Shown: one piece after another, positions 1-7,892 of the stretch | Layout of the letters: every line of letters begins with the position of its first letter | Numbering within the stretch: the first letter of the stretch is position 1 | Assembly (NCBI RefSeq): GCF_003050705.1 | Contig: NZ_QAOG01000007.1 | Location: forward strand, 1 to 64,000 | DNA: 64,000 nt | Direction of reading: 5' to 3' | DNA from: Sphingomonas aurantiaca | GTDB lineage: Bacteria; Pseudomonadota; Alphaproteobacteria; Sphingomonadales; Sphingomonadaceae | Position numbers and translations under genes: made by a program | Notes under the pieces: model-generated | The model's database searches: none | What the model was told of the DNA's origin: nothing | Seen by the model: only the letters and a program-made list of their open reading frames with translations

Positions 1-563
1 GGGGCGAGCAGGCCGCCGCTCGCACCTGCGACCTCCGCCGCGACCACCGGCAGCAGCCACACCGCGGTCATGCCGTCGAGCGAATGTTCGTGCCGCGTGA
101 ACATGAGGTAGGGGATCGCCACACCGCAGGCGAGCGACATCGCGACGTCGATCCACCACAATGTCTCGGCGATCGGGATCACGCCCGCGCCGAACTGCGG
201 CAGGCCGAATGCGAGACATCCGTTGATGATCGTCGCCAGCCCCATCGGGATCGTGCCGATGAACATCGACACGGTGTTGTGCCCGAAGATCCGCCGCGCC
301 TCGTGTCCGAACATCGTCCAGCGCGCGGTGTAGAGCCCGGCGAACAGCGTGAAGAGCGCGATGTTGAAGTACCACAGCGCCTCGCCGACCGGGTGCAGCG
401 ATGCGCCGACGCCCGGCACCTGCGGCAAGGCGAGCGCGAGAATGCCGGTGCCCATCGTCGCGGCGAACCAGTTGGGGGTGAACTGCCGGATCATCTCGCG
501 CGGGGAGTCGAGCCGGCTGAGGGGCTTCAGGCCATCGAGAACGGGTTTCAGATCGGCGGTCAC
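1..563 (-). CDS. TDT-family (TehA/SLAC1-like) transporter, partial
   Basis: This gene runs off the left edge of the window, so only about the first 187 residues are visible. Translation of the minus strand gives a cytosolic lead followed by FTPNWFAATMGTGI, a signature of the tellurite-resistance/dicarboxylate (TDT) family, and then hydrophobic segments such as LWYFNIALFTLFAGLY and IPMGLATIINGCLAFGL. These proteins are ten-helix inner-membrane anion channels or exporters (dicarboxylate, sulfite or tellurite related); the substrate cannot be told from sequence. The proposed GTG start at 563 overlaps the stop of the upstream LysR gene as GTGA, so the two are co-transcribed and the regulator probably controls the transporter. 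An in-frame ATG about 22 codons further on is the alternative start. The family call is good; the substrate is unknown. Confidence 0.75.
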   Translation of the reverse strand, partial: MTADLKPVLDGLKPLSRLDSPREMIRQFTPNWFAATMGTGILALALPQVPGVGASLHPVGEALWYFNIALFTLFAGLYTARWTMFGHEARRIFGHNTVSMFIGTIPMGLATIINGCLAFGLPQFGAGVIPIAETLWWIDVAMSLACGVAIPYLMFTRHEHSLDGMTAVWLLPVVAAEVAGASGGLLA

Positions 564-1432
564 TTGCCAGTCTCCTTGATGAGATCGGTCAGCGCATCTG
601 CCGCGCGCGTTCGATACCGCTCTTTATGGCGCAGCGCGTAGAACGGACGCCGCGGCAGACCGAGCGGCAGATCGTGCAACGTTCCAGCGGCGATTGATGG
701 CGCGACGACATGCTGCGACAGCACCGCGACGCCTGCGCCGGCCTCGACCGCGCTGCGGACTGCCTCGTTCGATGGCAGGGTCAGCGCTATGGTGAGGTCC
801 GACGGATCGACGCCACGCTGACGCAATACCTCTTCGAACGACGAGCGCGTGCCCGATCCCTGCTCGCGGACGATCCAGCGTGCGGCGCGGATCCAGTCCT
901 CGTCGATCGTGTCGGCTGCGCGGTCGCTTACCAGCACCATGCGGTCGTTAGCGACCGTCCAATGCGCGAGCGCGGGCTCGTCGATCACACCCTCGACGAA
1001 GCCGAGCTCGACCGCACCGTCGAGCACGCGCGCCGCGGCCCCTTCCGTGTTGTCGATCGCCAGTTCGATCGTGATCGCGGGGTAGCGCGCATGGAACGCC
1101 GCTAGCTGGCGGGGCAGCCAATAGCCCGCGATCGTTTGGCTTGCGACCAGCCGCAGTGTGCCGCGCTCCAGCCCGGCATATTCGGCCAGTGCAAGTTCCG
1201 CGCTAGCCGCACGGCCAAGGACGGCGCGTGCGTCGATCAGAAACATGCGGCCCGCTTCGGACAGTTCGATCCCGCGGCCGACCCGGTGGAACAGCGGCAC
1301 GCCGTGCCGAGCTTCTAGCGCGGCGATGGCAGCGCTTGCGGCCGACTGCGTCACATTGAGCGCTTCGGCAGCACGCGTCATGTGCTCGCGCTCTGCGACA
1401 CCGACGAAAATCCTGAGTTGTTCCAGGGTCAT
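560..1432 (-). CDS. LysR-family transcriptional regulator
   Basis: A 290-aa regulator of standard LysR length. The N-terminal winged helix-turn-helix is clear (MTLEQLRIFVGVAEREHMTR followed by AAEALNVTQSAASAAIAALE), and the rest fits the periplasmic-binding-like effector domain, including ETIAGYWLP-type and EAGAGVAVLS segments. It overlaps the downstream TDT transporter gene by GTGA and is the likely regulator of that gene. The start is ATG at 1432, preceded by an AAGGAG ribosome site that lies inside a long palindrome (1437-1470), so its translation may be controlled by mRNA folding. The effector is unknown; related LysR/TDT pairs exist in sulfur and organic-acid metabolism, but that is only analogy. 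Confidence 0.9.
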   Translation of the reverse strand: MTLEQLRIFVGVAEREHMTRAAEALNVTQSAASAAIAALEARHGVPLFHRVGRGIELSEAGRMFLIDARAVLGRAASAELALAEYAGLERGTLRLVASQTIAGYWLPRQLAAFHARYPAITIELAIDNTEGAAARVLDGAVELGFVEGVIDEPALAHWTVANDRMVLVSDRAADTIDEDWIRAARWIVREQGSGTRSSFEEVLRQRGVDPSDLTIALTLPSNEAVRSAVEAGAGVAVLSQHVVAPSIAAGTLHDLPLGLPRRPFYALRHKERYRTRAADALTDLIKETGK

Positions 1433-1436
1433 GCCC

Positions 1437-1470
1437 GATCTCCTTGCCCTAATAATAGGGAAAGGAGATC
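1437..1470. promoter_or_regulatory. 34-bp palindrome over the LysR ribosome-binding site
   Basis: The arms GATCTCCTT (1437-1445) and AAGGAGATC (1462-1470) are perfect complements. Inside them a second pair, CCCT (1447-1450) and AGGG (1457-1460), surrounds an AATAAT loop. On the minus-strand transcript the arm nearest the LysR start is its Shine-Dalgarno sequence, so the hairpin would hide it. The same site could be a LysR-type operator for autoregulation, or a transcription stop for the malate dehydrogenase gene that ends at 1521. There is no T-run. Confidence 0.6.
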
Positions 1471-1520
1471 AATCTCACCAACCAAAGATTATGGTCATTC
1501 CAATCAGGTATGCCGATTGG

Positions 1521-2504
1521 TTATTTCAGAATGTCGATGACCGCCTCACGTTCATCGACCAGTTCGGCAATCGTGCGATCGAGCATCGTTCGCTGGAATG
1601 GATCGAGGGTCAGGCCTTCGATACGCACGTAGCCACCGCTCGTGCAGTGCACCGGCACTCCACAAACCAGCCCTTGCGGGATACCGTAGGAGCCATCTGA
1701 CACCACGCCCATCGACACCCAATTATCGCCTGCCCCGTGCACCCAGTCGCGTAAGTGGTCGATCGCCGCATTTGCGGCCGACGCGGCCGAGGACGCACTC
1801 CGTGCTTCGATGATCGCGGTTCCGCGCTGCGCAACGGTGGGGATCAGGGTCTCGCGGTACCAGGCCTCGTCTCCGATACGGTCGGCAAGCTTTTGGCCAT
1901 CGAGTTCGGCATTCCCCCAGTCGGCAAACATCGTCGGCGAATGGTTTCCCCAGACAACGAGCTTTGTAATCGCATCGACACCGACACCCGCTTTGGCCGC
2001 AAGCTGTCCCTGCGCGCGGTTGTGATCCAGCCGGATCATCGACGTGATGTTTTTGGCAGGGAAACCCGGTGCGCTTTGCGCAAGGATCCAGGCATTTGTG
2101 TTGGCGGGATTGCCGACGACCAGGATCTTGGCGTCGCGTTTGGCCACTGCGTCCAGCGCTGCGCCCTGCGTCTTGAAGATCGCTGCGTTGGCAGCGAGCA
2201 GATCACGGCGCTCCATGCCCTTCGAGCGGGGACGAGACCCGACTAGCATGGCCGCATCGATGTCCTTGAAAGCCACCTTCGGATCATCAGTAATGATCAC
2301 ATCTGCCAGCAGCGGGAACGCGCAATCCTCAAGTTCCATGACCACGCCGCGTACTGCGTCCAGCGCCTGCGGCACGTCGAGCAGTTGAAGGATAACGGGC
2401 TGGTCCGGTCCGAACACGTCACCCTGCGCGACCCGGAAGAGCAGCGAATAACAAATTTGTCCTGCGGCACCGCTGATCGCGATCCTGACGGGGGGCTTGG
2501 TCAT
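1521..2504 (-). CDS. mdh: malate dehydrogenase, NAD-dependent (cytosolic-like type)
   Basis: A 327-aa protein with the full layout of the roughly 327-residue malate dehydrogenase group found in beta- and gammaproteobacteria: an N-terminal Rossmann fold, LQLLDVPQALDAVRGVVMEL, FPLLAD, VGNPANTNAWI, IRLDHNRAQGQLAAKAGV and the catalytic-histidine segment WGNHSPTMF. It interconverts malate and oxaloacetate. The usual nucleotide-binding motif GxxGxxG reads GAAGQIC here: the third glycine is a cysteine (residue 18, codon TGT), which is unusual. The ATG at 2504 is chosen because the family begins a few residues before this motif; a longer reading to 2630 adds a tail foreign to the family. Many alphaproteobacteria also carry the lactate-dehydrogenase-like enzyme, so this may be an accessory copy. 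It lies upstream of the LysR gene on the same strand, 88 bp away. Confidence 0.88.
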   Translation of the reverse strand: MTKPPVRIAISGAAGQICYSLLFRVAQGDVFGPDQPVILQLLDVPQALDAVRGVVMELEDCAFPLLADVIITDDPKVAFKDIDAAMLVGSRPRSKGMERRDLLAANAAIFKTQGAALDAVAKRDAKILVVGNPANTNAWILAQSAPGFPAKNITSMIRLDHNRAQGQLAAKAGVGVDAITKLVVWGNHSPTMFADWGNAELDGQKLADRIGDEAWYRETLIPTVAQRGTAIIEARSASSAASAANAAIDHLRDWVHGAGDNWVSMGVVSDGSYGIPQGLVCGVPVHCTSGGYVRIEGLTLDPFQRTMLDRTIAELVDEREAVIDILK

Positions 2505-2550
2505 TTTGGAAAGGGCTTTCGTTGGGAGATTACAGACGGTGTGAGACCGA

Positions 2551-3714
2551 TCAACGCGCCGCCAGGGCAAGCGCCGCATCGCGCCCGGATGGCACCAGAT
2601 TGGCGAGACCTTTTCCTGATCGGACGGCACCGGGAACGTAGATTAGGCTTTGCGCATCGGTACTGATCGGGATTGTCGACGCCGTGGTGTACGTCAGCGT
2701 GTCGATCGCGGCGACCTTGTTGGTTCCGGCCAGGCTGGCATAGATCCTCGTACCATCGCCCGACGGCCAAACCGCGGTCGGAGCCGCTTGCAGCGGGACG
2801 GTTGTCACAGCTTCCAGGCTGTCGGTTCTATAGACCTTGATTCCAGGTTGATCGCCGCCAACGCCGACATAGGCAAACGAATCGTCTGCGCGCTGGGCGA
2901 AGTTGACTGCGCTTGTTGCGGGACCAGTGTTTATCACTTCGCGTACCGCAAACGGCGGTTTGGCAGCAAAGACCGTGGTCGTGCCGCTATCGCGGCGTGT
3001 CGCCCATATCTGTTTGCCATCTGGCGAGACCGCGATTGCTCCCGCACCTGCACCGGTGCTGGCGACGTGTCCGACAACGCGCCGATGCGCGACGTCGACA
3101 ACCAGGACGGACGGCTGCGCCGTAAGCGACACAAAGGCATAGCGTCCGTCAGGCGACAGGATGGTCGCGCCCGCTCCGCCACTTGCTGGTACGCGAGTGA
3201 TTTCCCGCGCGGTCTTCGGATCCACGACTGCGATGGCATACTCATCGCCAAGCGAAACCCAGAGTTCGTGCCCGTTGGGTGTGAACGCGACGGCGGTAGG
3301 CGACGTCTCGAACACGGTCCGGCCTCGTTCCGTGTTCGTGGCCAGATCTAGGAGCGTCACGCTTCTCGTGGCTAGTGTAGCTACGGTCCGCCCATCACGC
3401 GCCGCAGCCAGGCGCTGGACGTTCGGGCTGGAAAAGCTGGGCTCAGCCATCCCGCTCTTGGAGAGGTCGATCCGTCCCAGTTCGTTGCCCGCTGCAGGAT
3501 CGATGACAACGATCTTCGTCGATGTAGGGTCAGACACATAGATCCGGTCATGGTGGCTGACGTCGATATCAGCCTTCGACCACGGTGCCTGAACCGCATT
3601 GATATCGTAGGCAAAGTCGTCCGCGGCCGGCGCAGCCCAATAGGCCTGAGCGATCGCCGGAACTGGCGCTACGGAGGCCAACATCGCGGCAACCAGAACG
3701 ATCGCAGCTTTCAT
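2551..3714 (-). CDS. secreted YVTN/YncE-like beta-propeller protein
   Basis: A 387-aa protein beginning with a signal peptide (MKAAIVLVAAMLASVAPVPA, then IAQA), so it is exported to the periplasm. The mature part carries repeated blades of the YVTN type: DRIYVSDPTSTKIVVIDP, LLDLATNTERG, ELWVSLGDEYAIAVVDPKT, YAFVSLTAQPSVLVVDVA, QIWATRRDSGTTTVF and RIYASLAGTNKVAAIDTLT. This fits a seven-bladed propeller, a fold used for binding or redox partnering; no catalytic site can be named. It is a paralogue of the protein at 4839-6257 and is divergent from the DUF305 operon, with about 244 bp between them holding shared palindromes. An AAGGATC sequence precedes the ATG. Confidence 0.8.
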   Translation of the reverse strand: MKAAIVLVAAMLASVAPVPAIAQAYWAAPAADDFAYDINAVQAPWSKADIDVSHHDRIYVSDPTSTKIVVIDPAAGNELGRIDLSKSGMAEPSFSSPNVQRLAAARDGRTVATLATRSVTLLDLATNTERGRTVFETSPTAVAFTPNGHELWVSLGDEYAIAVVDPKTAREITRVPASGGAGATILSPDGRYAFVSLTAQPSVLVVDVAHRRVVGHVASTGAGAGAIAVSPDGKQIWATRRDSGTTTVFAAKPPFAVREVINTGPATSAVNFAQRADDSFAYVGVGGDQPGIKVYRTDSLEAVTTVPLQAAPTAVWPSGDGTRIYASLAGTNKVAAIDTLTYTTASTIPISTDAQSLIYVPGAVRSGKGLANLVPSGRDAALALAAR

Positions 3715-3786
3715 CGTTTGATCCTTATCGCGGATCCGGCGGGTGATCGTGCCGGTCCGATGCCGCTAGATCGACCGATATGTCCC

Positions 3787-3890
3787 TCGCGTCCAACGCA
3801 TGGACGCGATGATTTCAATACGAAAACGCGATCATAGATTGCCGACCGTTCTTGTTAAATGATCGGAACGACCATGCCCATGCGTTGGAC
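3787..3890. promoter_or_regulatory. paired palindromic sites in the divergent promoter region
   Basis: Between the two divergent genes lies a 9-bp inverted repeat, TCGCGTCCA and TGGACGCGA, separated by ACGCA (3787-3809). The overlapping 13-mer GTCCAACGCATGG (3791-3803) recurs as its exact reverse complement at 3878-3890. Such a two-copy arrangement is typical of operator sites for a regulator that controls both directions. No regulator gene is adjacent, and the function is inferred. Confidence 0.5.
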
Positions 3891-3958
3891 CGACGGTCGC
3901 GCCGCGATCATCTATCCTGTCACGCTCGGCATTCATCGAGACGCGCGCAGACTTCCTC

Positions 3959-4438
3959 ATGGCAACACAGCCGATCTACGATCTCGCTCCCGAGACACTC
4001 GTTGCTCCTAGGCCTGTCCGTCGACATCTCGCAATCGTGCCGGATGCAGGCAATTATGACGAGTTGGAAAGGACGGCTCCAGGCATCGCATCGCGCGGCG
4101 TCCATCCTGTCACGTTGGGCCTGCTGGTCGGCGTGTATGCAGCCATGCTGCTGACTTTCTGGACCTTCTTCGCACGTGATGCAGCTACGGCGCTCGTCCT
4201 TACGGTCGTGTCAGTCTTCATGATCCTGTATTTCGCTCTGATCGCAGGCGGCATCGTACTCGCCGATACTCCCGCCCCCGGCGAACATCTCCGCTCGTTC
4301 CCAGAGTTCATCAAGGGCCCGGTCGATATCCTGACGGGCACGATCACAGGGCGCGAAGCGGCTATACAGATGCTCTTTCTCCCGGGCTGCATGGCCGTGC
4401 TAGCAACGACTATCGGCATCATCGCTCGTGTGTCGTAA
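3959..4438 (+). CDS. small integral membrane protein, unknown function
   Basis: A 159-aa protein not recognised as a named family. After a polar N-terminus of about 45 residues there are three hydrophobic segments: PVTLGLLVGVYAAMLLTFWTF, ALVLTVVSVFMILYFALIAG and a C-terminal MLFLPGCMAVLATTIGIIA. Between the last two lies a short soluble loop containing FIKGPVDILTG. It is the first gene of a plus-strand unit with the DUF305 gene (23 bp later) and the beta-propeller gene. The start is the ATG at 3959, right after a divergent regulatory region. The membrane topology is clear; the function is unknown. Confidence 0.7.
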   Translation: MATQPIYDLAPETLVAPRPVRRHLAIVPDAGNYDELERTAPGIASRGVHPVTLGLLVGVYAAMLLTFWTFFARDAATALVLTVVSVFMILYFALIAGGIVLADTPAPGEHLRSFPEFIKGPVDILTGTITGREAAIQMLFLPGCMAVLATTIGIIARVS

Positions 4439-4461
4439 ATGGGATGACTAGGGGCATGACG

Positions 4462-4842
4462 ATGAAATCACGCACGACCTTGCTGATCGCGATAGCCTTG
4501 TCCGGATCGACGGCCGCTATAGCGCAAACGGACAGCTTCGCGTCCGCTATGGATGCGGCGATGACGCGGATGCACGGCGCGATGATGACCGGTTATTCGA
4601 GCGATCCCGATCGCGACTTCGCAAGGATGATGATTCCCCATCATCAGGGCGCGATCGACATGGCCGAAGTCGAACTGCGCTATGGCAAAGACGAACGCCT
4701 GCGCCGGCTTGCGCAGGGAATCATCGTCGAACAACGACAGGAAATCGCGGTGATGCAGAGCATCCTATCCGAAGGCGGCGCGTTGCCGCCCCACACCGAA
4801 CCGACCGCGACCGGTCACCCCCATCAAGGAGACCGTCCATGA
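4462..4842 (+). CDS. secreted DUF305 (CopM-like) protein
   Basis: A 126-aa exported protein with an N-terminal signal peptide (MKSRTTLLIAIALSGSTAAI, then AQ) followed by the DUF305 core: DRDFARMMIPHHQGAIDMAE and a helix with EQRQEIAVMQSI. DUF305 is a ferritin-like helical bundle rich in Met and His; characterised members (CopM) bind copper or silver in the periplasm. The Met/His-rich segment and the histidines in the HHQG motif are present. The start at 4462 is chosen over the upstream ATGs because AGGGGC lies at a normal distance and it leads directly into the signal peptide. The stop overlaps the next start by ATGA, so this and the beta-propeller are translationally coupled, suggesting a shared periplasmic, possibly metal-linked, job. 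Confidence 0.85.
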   Translation: MKSRTTLLIAIALSGSTAAIAQTDSFASAMDAAMTRMHGAMMTGYSSDPDRDFARMMIPHHQGAIDMAEVELRYGKDERLRRLAQGIIVEQRQEIAVMQSILSEGGALPPHTEPTATGHPHQGDRP

Positions 4843-6257
4843 AGCGTTTCACCTTAACCGCCTGTGCCGCCCTGTCTTTCTCGGCCCCGGCATTTGCGCA
4901 GCAAGTTCCGAACGCGAGCCCCGACATACCCGTCAGCGCGCAGGACCGGTTCTACACCTCGGACCAGTTCTCCAACACCGTGTCGGTGATCGATCCGTCG
5001 ACCAACACGCTGCTCGGCGTCATCAAGCTCGGTGACCAGACCCCCGCCAATCTCAGCCCACTCTACAAGGGGCAGCTGCTCGTCCACGGCATGGGCTTCT
5101 CGCCCGACCGTAAGACGCTGGCGGTGATCTCCATCGGGTCGAACTCGGTGACGTTCATCGACACCGCGACCAACGCCGTGAAGCACACGACCTATGTCGG
5201 GCGCTCGCCGCACGAGGCGTTCTTCCGTCCCGATGGTCGCGAAGTGTGGGTCGCGGTGCGCGGCGAGGATTACATTCAGGTACTCGACGGCAAGACGTTC
5301 GCGCCAACGACGCGCATTCCCGTACCTAACGGCCCCGGCATGACGATCTTCTCGCCGAACGGGAAATACGGCTATGTCTGTTCGAGCTTCTCACCCGAGA
5401 CCGTGGTGATCGACACCGCCTCGAAGAAGATCGTCGGTCGCGTCAAGCAGGCAAGCCCGTTCTGCCCCGACATCGCCGCGACGCCCGACGGCAAGCAGGT
5501 CTGGCTGACGCTGAAGGACGTCGGCAAGGTCATGGTGTTCGACGCCAAGCCACCCTTCGCAGTGCTGAAGACGTTCGACACCGGCGCGATCACCAACCAC
5601 GTCAACATCGCCCGCACCAAGGCCGGCCAGTTCGCCTATGTGACGGTCGGCACCGAGAATGTCGTGAAGGTGTTCCGCACCACCGACTTCGTGCAGGTCG
5701 CGAGCATCCCGGTCGGCGCGCTGCCGCACGGTCTGTGGCCGTCGGGCGACGGCTCGCGGATCTATGTCGGGCTGGAGAACGCCGACGCTGTTGCGGCGAT
5801 CGACACCGCCAGCAACACCGTCATCGCGACGATTCCGATCGGTCAGGGGCCGCAAGGCGTGGCCTATGTTCCCGGCGCGGTGCCGGTAGGCGAAGGCCGT
5901 GCAAACCTGATACCGCTCGCACAGGCCGGCATGAAGATCCAGCTGACCCTCGCCGGGACTGGCCGCAGCCAGGTCACGCTGTTCGATCAAGGCCAAGTCC
6001 AGATCCTGCAGGCGGCGGTTGCGGGCCTCAGCCCAAAGATGCCCTATGTCCTTGGGCTATCCTCCCGCGCTGATGGTGGCGGCGTGATCCAGCCTCTGGC
6101 AAAGTTCATGACCAATCCCGCGGGCGGCGCGATCGTCAACACGCTCGGACCGCTCCGCCAGATCGTCAGCGACGCGAAGGGCGACATGCGCCGGTACCTC
6201 GTCATTGCGTCAGGCGACCCGATGATGCCGAGCGCTGTCGTTCAGGTGCAGAAATGA
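4839..6257 (+). CDS. secreted YVTN beta-propeller protein with C-terminal extension
   Basis: A 472-aa protein with a signal peptide ending at PAFAQ. YVTN blades run through residues 30-365: DRFYTSDQFSNTVSVIDPST, VTFIDTATNAV, EVWVAVRGEDYIQVLDGKT, YGYVCSSFSPETVVIDTASK, QVWLTLKDVGKVMVFDAK and RIYVGLENADAVAAIDTAS. The last 100 residues form a separate beta-rich region (from about KIQLTLAGTG) that the paralogue at 2551-3714 lacks. The gene begins inside the stop of the DUF305 gene (ATGA), with AAGGAG upstream. It probably acts in the periplasm with the DUF305 protein. The blade family is certain; the ligand is unknown. Confidence 0.85.
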   Translation: MKRFTLTACAALSFSAPAFAQQVPNASPDIPVSAQDRFYTSDQFSNTVSVIDPSTNTLLGVIKLGDQTPANLSPLYKGQLLVHGMGFSPDRKTLAVISIGSNSVTFIDTATNAVKHTTYVGRSPHEAFFRPDGREVWVAVRGEDYIQVLDGKTFAPTTRIPVPNGPGMTIFSPNGKYGYVCSSFSPETVVIDTASKKIVGRVKQASPFCPDIAATPDGKQVWLTLKDVGKVMVFDAKPPFAVLKTFDTGAITNHVNIARTKAGQFAYVTVGTENVVKVFRTTDFVQVASIPVGALPHGLWPSGDGSRIYVGLENADAVAAIDTASNTVIATIPIGQGPQGVAYVPGAVPVGEGRANLIPLAQAGMKIQLTLAGTGRSQVTLFDQGQVQILQAAVAGLSPKMPYVLGLSSRADGGGVIQPLAKFMTNPAGGAIVNTLGPLRQIVSDAKGDMRRYLVIASGDPMMPSAVVQVQK

Positions 6258-6273
6258 GGGTTCAGGTGAACCC
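6258..6273 (+). terminator. hairpin just after the beta-propeller gene
   Basis: GGGTTCA and TGAACCC form a perfect 7-bp stem with a GG loop immediately after the stop codon at 6257. There is no T-run, so termination is only likely, not certain. Confidence 0.45.
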
Positions 6274-6347
6274 TGCGATCTCCTGTCCGTATCGAGTATC
6301 TTGGTCATGACGCCGGTATAGGTTGCCGCAGCGTCTTGAGACTGTCG

Positions 6348-6492
6348 GAAAACACATGATTTCCGAGGGTATCACTAAAGGGCTGGCCGCAGCTAATAAT
6401 CGACGGTCGGGGTACGCGACAAACCCTGTCGTATTGTCTTAGTAGGCGGAAACCAGATTTTGGAGGTTTTCCGTCACTCCCTATCGTTAGCG
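6348..6492 (+). repeat. 145-bp element, copy A (partner at 51039-51183)
   Basis: This stretch aligns without gaps to the reverse complement of 51039-51183. By hand count 109 of 145 positions match, and 65 of the last 75. The best-conserved part contains GCGACAAACCCTGTCG and AGTAGGCGGAAACC. In the conserved half, 6 of 10 differences fall on one codon position, which hints at a former coding sequence. It lies 90 bp after a gene end, as copy B does. The rest of the gap 6274-6586 holds nothing recognisable. Confidence 0.6.
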
Positions 6493-6586
6493 TATATTTG
6501 GATGCGTTCGATGTACCGCCCCCGAATTGCGCGATTTCAGCCGATCAGGTTTTCTCAACCGGGCCGTTACTCTGATACAAAGCTCG

Positions 6587-6937
6587 TCAGGCGGTTATCA
6601 CCATCAAAGCTACCATAATCAGCGCCATAATAATCGTGAAAACAATCCTTATATTTCGGCTTGGAATGATGACGTACAGAAACGTAACAAAGCAGACCGT
6701 AGCTCCCCCAATCTCAAACAATGCTATGTCAATGGCATGAGACATACCGTTGCCTGCAGCGTCGCTATCATTGGTTGTTCCGTACCGGACAACCAACAGG
6801 ATAATGACGTCAACCAATACCATAACCGAAAAGCCGAAGGTACGGCGTGATCGCATCCACCATCGACGTTTGTCTAGCGGCTTCTCACGCCGGGGAACCA
6901 TGCGTCTGTCTATCGGATCGTTCAGAGGTCTACTCAT
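6587..6937 (-). CDS. small membrane protein, unknown
   Basis: A 116-aa protein with a basic N-terminus (DRRMVPRREKPLDKRRWWMR) followed by three hydrophobic stretches: TFGFSVMVLVDVIILLVVRY, a middle segment around IGGATVCFVTFLYVIIP, and a C-terminal IRIVFTIIMALIMVALMVIT. The charge pattern puts the N-terminus in the cytoplasm. It is not a recognised family. It stands alone between repeat copy A and the serine recombinase remnant. The base composition is lower in GC than in neighbouring genes, which suggests accessory DNA. The opposite-strand reading at 6527-6850 has no membrane or domain logic and is taken as its shadow. Confidence 0.5.
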   Translation of the reverse strand: MSRPLNDPIDRRMVPRREKPLDKRRWWMRSRRTFGFSVMVLVDVIILLVVRYGTTNDSDAAGNGMSHAIDIALFEIGGATVCFVTFLYVIIPSRNIRIVFTIIMALIMVALMVITA

Positions 6938-7059
6938 TCTCTAGAGCTCTGCAGGTCCATCAGCATCCTCACAAGCAACCGGAATTAGCTGAGCCCATTG
7001 CTTCATAACGATTGATCCGCCAGCGCTTGGAATGGTCATGTCAGACATCTCCATGAGCT

Positions 7060-7266
7060 TCAAATGTGAGATAGGACGCAAGCCGCGTCATTGATGCTGC
7101 CGGTAAGCGTCCACCCAACCCGGCCGTTCCCGAAAATTCTATGATCGGCAGACACAGTTATGGGCGCCCCGTATTTGTCAGAAAGGGTATACCCTGAGTG
7201 GGCATGGGCTTTGGTATACAAAACCCCTTCAAACAGGGTCGATAGCAGAGAAATCGGACACCTCAT
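7060..7266 (-). CDS. short hypothetical ORF (uncertain)
   Basis: A 68-codon reading frame whose product ends with VSADHRIFGNGRVGWTLTGS. No family, signal peptide or membrane helix is evident, and the ribosome site is weak. It lies just upstream of the interrupted recombinase remnant, and the region 6938-7295 holds nothing else recognisable. It may be a real small gene or chance. Confidence 0.22.
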   Translation of the reverse strand: MRCPISLLSTLFEGVLYTKAHAHSGYTLSDKYGAPITVSADHRIFGNGRVGWTLTGSINDAACVLSHI

Positions 7267-7892
7267 TATGAGAGTCTAGAGTCTGCCTGAACACATTAAG
7301 GGTGCGCGTCTGACATTGCTGCGTCAGCCTCTGCCTGACGACGGCGATCACGAGCAATCTTGGCTAGCAGCGTTCGACTGCACCCAGTCGCATCCATTAT
7401 ATCGCGCCAGCTTCGGCCATCGCGAAGAAGGCTCGAGATCGCAGCGTTGCGGGTCTTGTTCTCGGGACGTCCCTTATAAAGGCCCGCTGCCTTGGCTTTT
7501 GCGGTGCCTTCGGCTTGTCGACGACGGCGATCCTCATAGTCCTTACGGGCAACCGCGGCGAGTACGTCCAACATCATGGCGTTGACCGCTGCGAACATTC
7601 GGCCGGTGAACTCATCCGTCGGTGCCGTCAGGATCCACGACGTCGGCAGGTCGAGTGCAACAACCCGGACCTGCTTGGCGTCGATTAGATTCCGCAGTTT
7701 GATCCAGTCTGGGGAGGTGAGGCGGGAAAGCCGATCAACCTGCTCGACCAAGAGCACGTCTCCCGGCTCGCAATCCGAAAGCAGGCGGAACAGCTCTGGC
7801 CGGTGAAGCTTGGCTCCACTTTCGTTTTCGACATAGCGGGCCGCAATCCGAAGCCCGTGCTCGGTCGCAAACACGTCGAGTGTTGTTGCCCC

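Noticed and set aside
1..641. A plus-strand reading at 84-641 over the TDT gene.
   Set aside because: The minus strand encodes clear membrane-protein motifs; the plus-strand translation is Arg/Asp-rich.
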